Source: Verrucomicrobiales bacterium
Lineage (GTDB): Bacteria > Verrucomicrobiota > Verrucomicrobiia > Verrucomicrobiales > DEV007
Direction of reading: 5' to 3'
Assembly: GCA_013213965.1 (NCBI GenBank)
Contig: JABSSR010000395.1
Coordinates: forward strand, 1-32,115
Length of the DNA stretch: 32,115 bases
The notes beneath the pieces were generated by a model. It worked only from the letters and a program-made list of their open reading frames with translations, had not been told where the DNA came from and did not search any database. The translations under genes and the position numbers were made by a program. Below, piece after piece: positions 1-8,814 of the stretch; the first letter of the stretch is position 1, and each line of letters starts with the position of its first letter.

Positions 1-26
1 AATAACAGAAATTCTTTTTTCATCAT

Positions 27-1010
27 TTAACCGGGGTACCAGATTTTACGAACATCTTCTTCTTTTCTAGTATAATTCCAAGCCCGATCAATTAGTTCAT
101 GAAGGTCAACTTTGGGGCGCCAATCTAATAGAAATTTAGCTTTGCTGTTATCAAGCCAAGTGGAGCAGTATTGGGTCTTAACTAGGACGCTTTCAAGATT
201 TCTGGTTTCTTTGAGGTATTTTGAGACTTTTTTATAATCTACAGGTTCGTCCATGCAAATGTTAAATGTTTGCCCCTTTGCTGGGACTGGATTGAGTATT
301 GCACATTGGATTGCTCTTACAAGATCATCGACATGAACGAAGTTTCTTTTTATGGGAACATTTTGCGAATCAAGCATAAGCGGAATAGTTCCTTTCTTGT
401 GGTGCTGATCCGCTTCATTTTCATCTACCAGTTCTCTCCATACAGGTCCTCCAAAGACGTCTTTTCCAAATGAGAGGCTGAACTTGAAATCATCTTTTTC
501 CATAATCCAGGGTGCTCTTAGGCAAGTGCCAGGAAAATCATATTGTATTTGATACTGTTCTAACATTACCTCTTCCAGTACTTTTGATAGTGCATAGCAC
601 CCAGGGTAAGCTGTATGTTTTTGAGCTTCGGTCACAGGTATCGAATGATCATAAAAAAAATGTCCCATTGAGGCATCGCCTCCGACCAGAATGAAATGTT
701 TAAATATTGAACTTTTTCTACATTCTTCTAAAAGCCAGAACAGACCCTTTACCGTAACGTCCATCACCTTCTCCGGAGTCTCTTTACAGGTTGCTAAGTG
801 GATTACATGAGTGATTCCTTTAAGAGCTTCAGTAATAGTTTTTTGGTCTGCGATAGATCCTTTTATTGTCTCGATTCGGTCAGTTGGATTTAATGTTCTG
901 TTGTGACAAAGTGCAACTATTGATGCATTTTCGAAATCTTTTGATTCAAGAATTTCGGCAATGCATGCTTGGCCGACTTTTCCGGTGGCACCGGTGACAA
1001 GAATACGCAT
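27..1010 (-). CDS. NAD-dependent epimerase/dehydratase (extended SDR family)
   Basis: N-terminal Rossmann motif MRILVTGATGKVGQA (TGxxGxxG) and a YxxxK-type motif (YALSK). The ORF track starts at GTG 1025, but the ATG at 1010 immediately before RILVTGATG is the more likely start. Confidence 0.85.
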   Translation of the reverse strand: MRILVTGATGKVGQACIAEILESKDFENASIVALCHNRTLNPTDRIETIKGSIADQKTITEALKGITHVIHLATCKETPEKVMDVTVKGLFWLLEECRKSSIFKHFILVGGDASMGHFFYDHSIPVTEAQKHTAYPGCYALSKVLEEVMLEQYQIQYDFPGTCLRAPWIMEKDDFKFSLSFGKDVFGGPVWRELVDENEADQHHKKGTIPLMLDSQNVPIKRNFVHVDDLVRAIQCAILNPVPAKGQTFNICMDEPVDYKKVSKYLKETRNLESVLVKTQYCSTWLDNSKAKFLLDWRPKVDLHELIDRAWNYTRKEEDVRKIWYPG

Positions 1011-1238
1011 AGGACTAGAAAACACTTCAAGATAGTTTTGAGCAAGTCAGATAAACGTAAAATAGATAAATATCTTCATTACCAACTACTTATGGATACA
1101 GTTGGTGTCTAGTAATGTCATTGACTCTCTGTAACCTTCTAATCAATTGAATATGAGAACTAAAACGTGCTGGGGGTTGAGTTTGAATCACACTACTTAC
1201 CACATGGATTGATATTATCTTATCCTACGTTTCACGTC

Positions 1239-2399
1239 TTAAATGTTGTTTAATGACTTTTTGATTTTCTTTACCAAGAAAGCTATATCTTTTTCTGAAT
1301 GGTTTGCAGAAACTGTAATTCTAATCCTGGCTGATCCTTTTGAGACTGTCGGGTATCGTATGGCCGGAGCTAATATGCCTTCACGGTGAAGGTTTTCTGC
1401 GATCTTTAAAGCGTGCAATTCATCTCCAATAATTAATGGAATTATGGCTCCCTGAGGTCTAGAAATCTGGAGCTCATTACATAGATGATCTATATTTCGA
1501 TGAAGAGTACCCCGTCGTTCTTCGCCTAACTTACCTTTGATTAATCTGAGGCCAGCAAGAGCTGCAGCTGCCTGTGAAGGCATGGGTGCTGTTGAATAAA
1601 TAAAACTCCTTGCCCGATTAAGGATTAATTCAGTACATGTTCTTGATGAAACAGTAACTGAGCCAGCGGCTCCAGCGGATTTGCCAAAAGTTGTCATGAG
1701 GAAATCAACTCCTTTAATACAGTTTTCTCTGTGAGCGAATCCTTTTCCGCTTTCTCCAATTATTCCAAAAGAATGAGCTTCATCCAAAAGAAGCAGTGTT
1801 TGATGTTGCTCTTTTAGTTTAATTATTTCTTTTATTGGAGGGACATCCCCGTCCATGCTGAATATTCCTTCAGTCACAATTAGTATTCGTTTTTCTTTTT
1901 GATTTTCCTTGTTAATTGAATTTAGGATTGTCTTTAGATTTTCAATATTATTGTGTGGAAATGTTCGAACCGTGGCACCGCTTAGCCTTGAGCCATCTAT
2001 GAGTGATGCATGGCACAGTTTATCAAGAATAACTGTATCTCCTTTTTGCAGTATAGCTCCTAGTGTTCCTAGAGCAGCGCCGTATCCGTTTGCAAAGAAA
2101 AGTGAAGAATCCTTACCGAAAAAACTAGCCGTTTCTTTTTCTATTAAGAGATGAGGAGTTGTTCCTCCTGACAGCATTCTAGAAGCGCCGGACCCTACGC
2201 CGTATGATGCGATTGTTTCTGTGACCGCTTCTTTGATGGCTTCATTTGCTCCTAGACCAAGATAATCGTTCGAAGAAAAATTCAGTAATGATAAATCTCC
2301 TGAATGAAACGTTCTGCCCGTGGCTGATGCGCCATATTTGAGTTCTCGGTAAAGATTGTCTTCCCGGAGCTTATTAAGTTCTGATCCAGGATCTCGCAT
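1239..2399 (-). CDS. bioF: 8-amino-7-oxononanoate synthase / alpha-oxoamine synthase family (PLP-dependent)
   Basis: NFSSNDYLGLG, GSGASRMLSGGTTPHLLIEKETASFFGKDSSLFFANGYGA, LLLLDEAHSFGIIGESGKG and PLP-lysine region TTFGKSAGAAG are typical of BioF/KBL. Confidence 0.85.
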   Translation of the reverse strand: MRDPGSELNKLREDNLYRELKYGASATGRTFHSGDLSLLNFSSNDYLGLGANEAIKEAVTETIASYGVGSGASRMLSGGTTPHLLIEKETASFFGKDSSLFFANGYGAALGTLGAILQKGDTVILDKLCHASLIDGSRLSGATVRTFPHNNIENLKTILNSINKENQKEKRILIVTEGIFSMDGDVPPIKEIIKLKEQHQTLLLLDEAHSFGIIGESGKGFAHRENCIKGVDFLMTTFGKSAGAAGSVTVSSRTCTELILNRARSFIYSTAPMPSQAAAALAGLRLIKGKLGEERRGTLHRNIDHLCNELQISRPQGAIIPLIIGDELHALKIAENLHREGILAPAIRYPTVSKGSARIRITVSANHSEKDIAFLVKKIKKSLNNI

Positions 2400-2427
2400 T
2401 GGCCACGATATGGGAAAATTTTATGTT

Positions 2428-3585
2428 TTAGCCGCTGGCTGCGGCTCCTTCTATTTCACCGCCTCCGGAATGAGCAAGTTCTTGTAAATTTTCTGGTAGA
2501 TATTCTTTGAACCGTTTTTTGTCGATTGATTTCATGTATGCTTCAAATGGGGAGATCATTCCACTCTTAAGTTTTTCCCAGATAGATTCGTCCATAAATT
2601 GCATGCCTTCAGATTTTCCTCCTATAATTACATCATAGAGTTTTTGCGTTGCTCCTTCTCGAATAATTGCGGCCACTGCTGAATTAGATACCATGATCTC
2701 ATTTACAGCAACTCTGCCAGTGAACAAGGGAGAACCTGTATCTTGGTTTACCTGGGTGTCGTCACACTTACACAGTAGTTGAGCGACTACTCCTTTTAAA
2801 GAAGCCGCCAGCATGGTCCTTATCTGACTTTGTTTGTCAGCAGGGAAAACATCAATGAGTCTGTCTACGGTTTTACGGGCATTATTAGTATGAAGAGTAC
2901 CAAATACGAGGAGGCCAGTTTCTGCGGCCGTGAGAGCAAGGGATATAGTTTCAAGATCTCGCATCTCTCCAACAAGAACAATATCAGCATCTTCACGAAG
3001 GGCTGCTCGTAGACCGTCAGCAAAGCTAGGAGTTTGGATGGGGACTTCTCGTTGAGTTATAATACTCATTTTGTTGTTGTGAACAAATTCAATAGGTTCC
3101 TCCACAGTAATTATGTGCCGAGAAAAGTTTATGTTAATGTAATCCATTAGAGCAGCAAGAGTCGTTGACTTTCCTGAACCAGTTGGCCCTGTTACCAATA
3201 CAAGACCGCTTCTGATGTGCCCGAATTCGCGTACAACATCAGGTATGCCTAATTGTTCTAATGACGATATCTTGGTGGGTATTAGACGGAAAACACACGC
3301 ATAGCCATTACTTTGTTTTAAGTAATTGCAGCGGAACCTTGATTCCTCATCCATTTCATAAGCGAAGTCAAGGTCACCACTAGACACATAACGTTCCCAG
3401 CCTTCATCTCGAGCAATCTCTTTCATCATGCCCTCTAATACGTCCTTGGTCAGAACGCTTTCTCCTTCTAAGGTAGCTATTTCACCATGAACACGTATCT
3501 TTGGAGGTTGACCTTCACTGAGATGGAGATCTGAGCCTCCTCTTTCGATCAAGCGATGGAAATATTTATCAATTTGGTGATTCAT
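2428..3585 (-). CDS. pilT: Type IV pilus retraction ATPase, PilT family
   Basis: Walker A GPTGSGKSTT, REDADIVLVGEMRDLETISLALTAAETGLLVFGTLHTNNA (Walker B/His box). Confidence 0.9.
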   Translation of the reverse strand: MNHQIDKYFHRLIERGGSDLHLSEGQPPKIRVHGEIATLEGESVLTKDVLEGMMKEIARDEGWERYVSSGDLDFAYEMDEESRFRCNYLKQSNGYACVFRLIPTKISSLEQLGIPDVVREFGHIRSGLVLVTGPTGSGKSTTLAALMDYININFSRHIITVEEPIEFVHNNKMSIITQREVPIQTPSFADGLRAALREDADIVLVGEMRDLETISLALTAAETGLLVFGTLHTNNARKTVDRLIDVFPADKQSQIRTMLAASLKGVVAQLLCKCDDTQVNQDTGSPLFTGRVAVNEIMVSNSAVAAIIREGATQKLYDVIIGGKSEGMQFMDESIWEKLKSGMISPFEAYMKSIDKKRFKEYLPENLQELAHSGGGEIEGAAASG

Positions 3586-3597
3586 CAGGCAGAAAAA

Positions 3598-4707
3598 TTA
3601 TATCTTAAAGTGTTTCTTCATGTTTGGTATATCAGCACAGCGAGAAAGGCATTCCTCTTGGCTAATTAAGCCAGCATTATAGAGTTTTTTCAATGAATCA
3701 TCCATTGTGATCATGCCAACGGCCTTTCCCGTTTGCATGATTCCAGGGAGCATGAAGCTTTTACCCTCTCGAATGGAGTTAGCGACGGCAGGAGTGTTCA
3801 TGAGAAGTTCCAGGCACAGTTCACGCCCCTCTCCGTCTATCCTAGGGATCAGTTGTTGCGAAATGATTCCCCGAAGGGATACGCTGACCATGATTCGGAT
3901 CTGATCCCTTTGATCGTTCGGAAACACGTCAAGGACACGATCGAGTGTTCGAGCTGCGTTACCCGTGTGCAGTGTAGCAAGAACAAGGTGACCAGTTTCT
4001 GCGGCAGTGATGGCTAAGGAGATGGTTTCTAGGTCTCGCATTTCTCCCACCATTATAACATCAGGATCTTCCCTTAACGATCCTCTTAGAGCTGCTGCAA
4101 ATGACTCTGTATGAGTGTGAACTTCACGCTGATTGACGTGACAGTTTATCGATTCGAAAACGTATTCGATTGGGTCTTCTAAGGTAATAATATGATCGGT
4201 TCTCTCTTTATTAATGTGGTCAACAAGTGAAGCAAGAGTAGTTGATTTTCCTGATCCTACTGATCCAGTGACTAGAACTATGCCATTTTGATATTGAGTC
4301 AGAGGTTTGATGGATTCTGGAAGTCCAAGTTCATCCATCGTTCGGAGATTAGTACTAATGATACGAAAACAGAGATCGTAACCAAGTCTTTGAAGTACAA
4401 CTGAAGCTCTGAATCTACCAAAACTGTTTTGATAAGCAAAATCAACATCGCCACGCTCGGTAAGACGTTGTTTTTCTTTTTCACCCAAAAATCCCATTGC
4501 TAGACGCTCAGTGTCTTCGGGCCCTAAAACTGCTGCATTTTCCCAAATTGCTTGCAACGTTCCATATCGGCGCCATGTAGGTTTTGCGTTGGTGGCAAGA
4601 TGAATATCTGAGCAGTCATATTCTTGACCGATTTTTAGGTATTCATCGACATGAGAAAGAATTTCTACTTCTTGCTCTTGGCTTTGTATTGTGGAGTTTT
4701 CAGCCAT
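3598..4707 (-). CDS. Type IV pilus PilT/PilU-family ATPase (second copy)
   Basis: Walker A variant GSVGSGKSTT, REDPDVIMVGEMRDLETISLAITAAETGHLVLATLHTGNA; 13 bp upstream of the downstream pilT-like gene. Confidence 0.88.
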   Translation of the reverse strand: MAENSTIQSQEQEVEILSHVDEYLKIGQEYDCSDIHLATNAKPTWRRYGTLQAIWENAAVLGPEDTERLAMGFLGEKEKQRLTERGDVDFAYQNSFGRFRASVVLQRLGYDLCFRIISTNLRTMDELGLPESIKPLTQYQNGIVLVTGSVGSGKSTTLASLVDHINKERTDHIITLEDPIEYVFESINCHVNQREVHTHTESFAAALRGSLREDPDVIMVGEMRDLETISLAITAAETGHLVLATLHTGNAARTLDRVLDVFPNDQRDQIRIMVSVSLRGIISQQLIPRIDGEGRELCLELLMNTPAVANSIREGKSFMLPGIMQTGKAVGMITMDDSLKKLYNAGLISQEECLSRCADIPNMKKHFKI

Positions 4708-5043
4708 ACAGATAAAAGGCGCATAAATTACACCTTAGAGGAACAAGCGTCCAGCTACTTCCTAATTTTTAGGAAAAATATTTATTTTCAGTTAATCTTT
4801 ATTTGTGGATTTTTTGCTGAATTAGGTTATCTGGCTATTTGTCATAATTTTTCTTAATAGCTGTAAATATAACCAAGCTTTTTCCATTTTAGTTTGTCAA
4901 AAAATCCTATTTTGAACAGGTATTAAAATAGTTATTTCTTCTATAAAGGTACTGATATAACTCGTATCAGTGCTTATTATCCGATCATTCCAATTAAATG
5001 GCAGTTAATCGTTACTTATTTAATTCTTAAATCCACAGAGTCG

Positions 5044-5274
5044 TTATTCATCAATGATAATTCTTCCTCGAGAAAAATCATAAGGATTCATTCTGACCAA
5101 GATGCGTTCCCCGATCGTTAATGTCGTTTTATCTTTAATTTTCAGTGGGAGGTGGGCGTGTATTATCTTTCCATTTGGCAATGAGGCTCGAACAATGCTT
5201 TCGGTTAATTGTTCTATGATGATAGCTTTACCAATGATTTTGTCACTTTCACTGATTGAGTTTTTCTTTGGCAT
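5044..5274 (-). CDS. infA: Translation initiation factor IF-1-like S1/OB-fold protein (divergent)
   Basis: 76 aa; VRASLPNGKIIHAHLPLKIK...GERILVRMNPYDFSRGRIIIDE resembles IF-1 (V..LxNGh...AH...GD.V.V...PYDLskGRI). Confidence 0.7.
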   Translation of the reverse strand: MPKKNSISESDKIIGKAIIIEQLTESIVRASLPNGKIIHAHLPLKIKDKTTLTIGERILVRMNPYDFSRGRIIIDE

Positions 5275-5298
5275 GAATTTCTATATTAAGATTTATTT

Positions 5299-6354
5299 TC
5301 ATCCTGCATCGGTCCAATGGACCAGAGGCGCGAGTGTTTGTAACCCATCATGATGCCAAAAAATTGAAGGGTCTTGAGATGAGCCGAGAGGACAGATGCG
5401 GGTAGCACCGCAAAGACTTAAGGTTTCGGCTCTTTTTATTGAAAAAGGATAAAGTGCAATAGTGCTGAGGTGTTCTTTATTGATGTTAAGTGCATCGTTA
5501 AGACTGTTTGGGAGAGGCTTAACAAAAACAAATCGACCAAGAGGAGAAGCTGCGAATTGAGGGTCCTCTTCATAAACAACAGTCCAATCTGTATTGGAAT
5601 CGCTTTTCCATATTTGTACACTGGTATCGTTTGAGGATCTAAAAGAATAACTTCGTCGAAGATCATCGATTTTAATGTTCTCTTCAATTGTTCTGCCAGT
5701 TGGCGGATATTTTGTGTTTAATTCACTGAGTGCATCAGCTAGTTTTGCGGCAAAGGATCTTGGCTGTTCTTTTGGATGGACATAGATATCGTGAGGGGAA
5801 AGGCATCCTTGCTGATCATATTTTGCTATATCTAGTGCAGTTAGCTTTGCGGCTTCCTTGTTTTCATCCGAATCAATTACCGCAATACTGACCTTGTGGT
5901 TATGAGGTATGAAAATCTGGCTGGGAAATAATTTAGATTCTATTTCATTGACAGTCTCATCTGAGCCAAAAACGATTACAGCCCTTGCAGATCGGAGCCA
6001 TTCAGTTGATGTTTGTCTGGACCTCGTTATTTCTATTAATGATTTAAGTTCACTGGGCAATTTTTCGACAAAATCTTCTACTTCTTGTATGCCTTCTGAT
6101 GGGAGCTTTATTTGATTGAAGGCACCAATGAGGAGACCTCGAGTAAGAGTTTGGATAGCAGCTGCTGGAGTGTTTCCTGATACAATATGCAAAATTGGAG
6201 AAATGGGATGGGCTCGAGTGTAAATATCACCATAAGAAATAAAACGATCCAGGGAGTCTCGATGACCTAATTCTTTTGCAACGAGTTCCAGTAACGTTTC
6301 GGCTTGTGTGCCGATTGCTTTTGATAAAGCCGTTGCTCTTTTATTTGTGTCCAT
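5299..6354 (-). CDS. luxC: Acyl-CoA reductase, LuxC-like
   Basis: IVSGNTPAAAIQTLTRGLLIGAFNQIKLPS and catalytic-Cys region DIAKYDQQGCLSPHDIYV; directly overlaps a LuxE-like gene. Confidence 0.8.
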   Translation of the reverse strand: MDTNKRATALSKAIGTQAETLLELVAKELGHRDSLDRFISYGDIYTRAHPISPILHIVSGNTPAAAIQTLTRGLLIGAFNQIKLPSEGIQEVEDFVEKLPSELKSLIEITRSRQTSTEWLRSARAVIVFGSDETVNEIESKLFPSQIFIPHNHKVSIAVIDSDENKEAAKLTALDIAKYDQQGCLSPHDIYVHPKEQPRSFAAKLADALSELNTKYPPTGRTIEENIKIDDLRRSYSFRSSNDTSVQIWKSDSNTDWTVVYEEDPQFAASPLGRFVFVKPLPNSLNDALNINKEHLSTIALYPFSIKRAETLSLCGATRICPLGSSQDPSIFWHHDGLQTLAPLVHWTDAG

Positions 6355-7366
6355 ATTTAATTTTTGAGAGCATTTCGTCAGCGGCCCGTGAGCAACCGCG
6401 CGGAGTAGATTTTTTATCGCGCCCTAACAGTTCAAAGGTATTGCCTTTCTTTTTAGCGAGGTCATTAGTCATTATTGAAATAGAAGAGCCCAGGTTGGCA
6501 AGGTCGTATATTGAAAGAAGTCCAATTCCCTCGTCAGGCACTTCCTCATCAGATCCAGGCTTCAAGACTCGGGTTCTGACCCAATGGCATCCTTTATGAA
6601 TGTCATGCATTCCTATCGAGTAGAACTGAGAGCTTAACTCCGTCATGCTGTATTCGTTGATAATATTTTCAATGGGAACATTAAGATTGTTATTAATCAT
6701 CATATAAAAGTCTTCTTTGCTTATTTCCCTGCCGCTGCCTTTGTAGCCTCCCGTCTCCATGACCCAACTATTTTCTGGTAATGTTGGAATATCTTTTCCC
6801 GATTCGAATAGATGTAAAAATGCGAGTGCAGTTCCTGCCAGAACAAGAGGACGATTATTTTTTTTAATAATCAATTTCAAATTTGAATGATCTAAGTGAC
6901 CAGATGAATTAATTAAAAATTTACCTCCGAGTGTTGAGAGCATGTGAATTAAGCTTGAATCAGGTGAAGCTGGAGGGCTTTGGGTTAGGCAGATTATAGG
7001 AAGCTTAGGTAGTTGCAGATTGGCCCATGTAGAATGAATTGATTTTTCGTATAATTTGAGGTTGTGGAAATGATGAGAGCCTCTCACTTCTCCTGTTGTT
7101 CCGCTAGTTAAGAAAGTCGAGCTTATTTGTATTTTTGAGAATGATATGATTTGCTCCTCAGAATTCTTAAATGCCTCTGTCGGTAAAGGGGGAATGTCCT
7201 GCCATGATCGAGGTTCTTTGCAGATGGATTCGCAATAATTTCTTAAAAGTTGACAATTTTCTTTTTGGAATAAATGAGCCTGGATAATGAGTTCTTCAAA
7301 GTTTCCATTCTTTTCGTTGTCAATAAATGAAAGGATTTGAGATTCAATCTGAGTATAAGTGTTCAC
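6341..7366 (-). CDS. luxE: Acyl-protein synthetase / LuxE-like acyl-activating enzyme
   Basis: FLTSGTTGEVRGSHHFH (AMP-binding loop), VMETGGYKGSGREIS, NEYSMTELSSQFYSIG; 14-bp overlap with the luxC-like gene. Confidence 0.8.
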   Translation of the reverse strand: MNTYTQIESQILSFIDNEKNGNFEELIIQAHLFQKENCQLLRNYCESICKEPRSWQDIPPLPTEAFKNSEEQIISFSKIQISSTFLTSGTTGEVRGSHHFHNLKLYEKSIHSTWANLQLPKLPIICLTQSPPASPDSSLIHMLSTLGGKFLINSSGHLDHSNLKLIIKKNNRPLVLAGTALAFLHLFESGKDIPTLPENSWVMETGGYKGSGREISKEDFYMMINNNLNVPIENIINEYSMTELSSQFYSIGMHDIHKGCHWVRTRVLKPGSDEEVPDEGIGLLSIYDLANLGSSISIMTNDLAKKKGNTFELLGRDKKSTPRGCSRAADEMLSKIKYGHK

Positions 7367-7536
7367 AACTATTTATTTGGGCACTTAAAAGACTATAGAA
7401 ATGATTATTGGCCGAGGAAATTGTAATCTATTTCAACTAAAATATTACTTCTTATTCTTTTAAGTGGCATGGACATGGCTTTTTGATTAAGGTTAGCATG
7501 TAAACGAATCTTTATAATAATTTCTAGAGTTTTGAG

Positions 7537-8811
7537 ATGAAAGTATTTACCAGCAATAAAATTATTTTTCTTCTTCTGTTTTGTTTTTCTCTGAATGGAA
7601 TTCTGAGCGCTGCGGAAATGCGAACATGGACTAATCTGAAAGGGCAGATAATTAAAGCTCAACTCTTAGATGTGGATGGAGACTATGTGCGGCTTCGATT
7701 AGAAAATGGTCGTGATTCAAGGATTCCGAGGAAAACTCTTAGTATCGGAGATCAAAAGTACCTTGAAGAATTCGGAGGAGCAGAGGAGGGAGGGTTTGAT
7801 CCTAAAGCAAAGATAACAGTTCCTGAAAAGGAGATGAAATTTGACTCGAAAACGCTTAAAAAGCGAGATGATAAGTTTGAGCTTCCTGATGGATATTCTT
7901 TGCAGTTCGATATTATTGAATCTGAGCATTTTCTTGTCATGTCTAGCGGAAGGGTGAAAGGCAAAGACACAGCTGAACTTGCGGAAAGACTTTGGTATGG
8001 AATGAATTTTCAACACCCTGGCTTTGCAGAAAAGTGGGGAGATGAAAAGAAGGCTATTTTTCTTTGCGGAGAAACAACTGACTATGAAATATTGGGTAAG
8101 TACTATGTTGATTTGTTAGCTAATTCAGGCAGAGCTCAAGACGCTTCAAACACAGCAAAGACTTGGCCTCTCTCCGCGGGAGCCGGTATGTCATTGGATA
8201 GCGATACATGTGACAAGTATGATGTGATGAGAGGAGCTAGAGCCTTTCGGGCAGATGATAAGAGGAGATTTCAAAGAGGAGTTTGGAATCCTTTTCCAGC
8301 TCATTGCATTGCCCAGGACGTTCTTAATGTTCAGATGGGTGGAGCAGGAGGAGGAGCCGGTTCGGAGGGTTATTTTGCAATTTCCACGGGTCACGGGTAT
8401 TACAAAGAAATACAACTTACAGATGAGACGGTAACAAGTTTATTGGATGCCAATACTTATGAATCTGATGAGGTGGTCAAGGCTGGCGGCTTTGATGATG
8501 GGCGTAAGTGGGCTCGAACTCTCAGGGATTTAGTCAAAAAGGAGAAAGTTACACCTAGCGTTGCCGAGTTATACAGAATTAACAGGCCGACTCAACTCAC
8601 GCCCGAATTAACAGTACTAATGTATGGGTTTGCTCGTTATATGCAGAGCACTCCTGAAAGAATTTCGAAGTTTTCCAAGGTCATGGAGAGAGTCGATACT
8701 GGCAGGTCCATTCCTGTGCCTGCAGAGTTGGCAAAATTGTTCGGCTTTGAAACTCAAAAAGAATTTGAGGATGATTGGATTAATTATCTTAAATCAACCG
8801 CTTTCAAGTGA
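7537..8811 (+). CDS. Secreted SHD1 (SLA1 homology domain 1)-like domain protein, function unknown
   Basis: Signal peptide MKVFTSNKIIFLLLFCFSLNGILSAAE followed by RTWTNLKGQIIKAQLLDVDGDYVRLRLENGRDSRIPRKTLSIGDQKYLEEF, an SHD1-type pattern. Confidence 0.75.
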   Translation: MKVFTSNKIIFLLLFCFSLNGILSAAEMRTWTNLKGQIIKAQLLDVDGDYVRLRLENGRDSRIPRKTLSIGDQKYLEEFGGAEEGGFDPKAKITVPEKEMKFDSKTLKKRDDKFELPDGYSLQFDIIESEHFLVMSSGRVKGKDTAELAERLWYGMNFQHPGFAEKWGDEKKAIFLCGETTDYEILGKYYVDLLANSGRAQDASNTAKTWPLSAGAGMSLDSDTCDKYDVMRGARAFRADDKRRFQRGVWNPFPAHCIAQDVLNVQMGGAGGGAGSEGYFAISTGHGYYKEIQLTDETVTSLLDANTYESDEVVKAGGFDDGRKWARTLRDLVKKEKVTPSVAELYRINRPTQLTPELTVLMYGFARYMQSTPERISKFSKVMERVDTGRSIPVPAELAKLFGFETQKEFEDDWINYLKSTAFK

Positions 8812-8814
8812 GAC

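Noticed and set aside
3733-4017. 94-aa + strand ORF inside the PilT-like gene
   Set aside because: Antisense to a strongly conserved ATPase; no family resemblance.
5299-7366. Bioluminescence (lux) operon
   Set aside because: No luxA, luxB, luxD or luxG homolog is visible in the window; only the aldehyde-forming pair is present.
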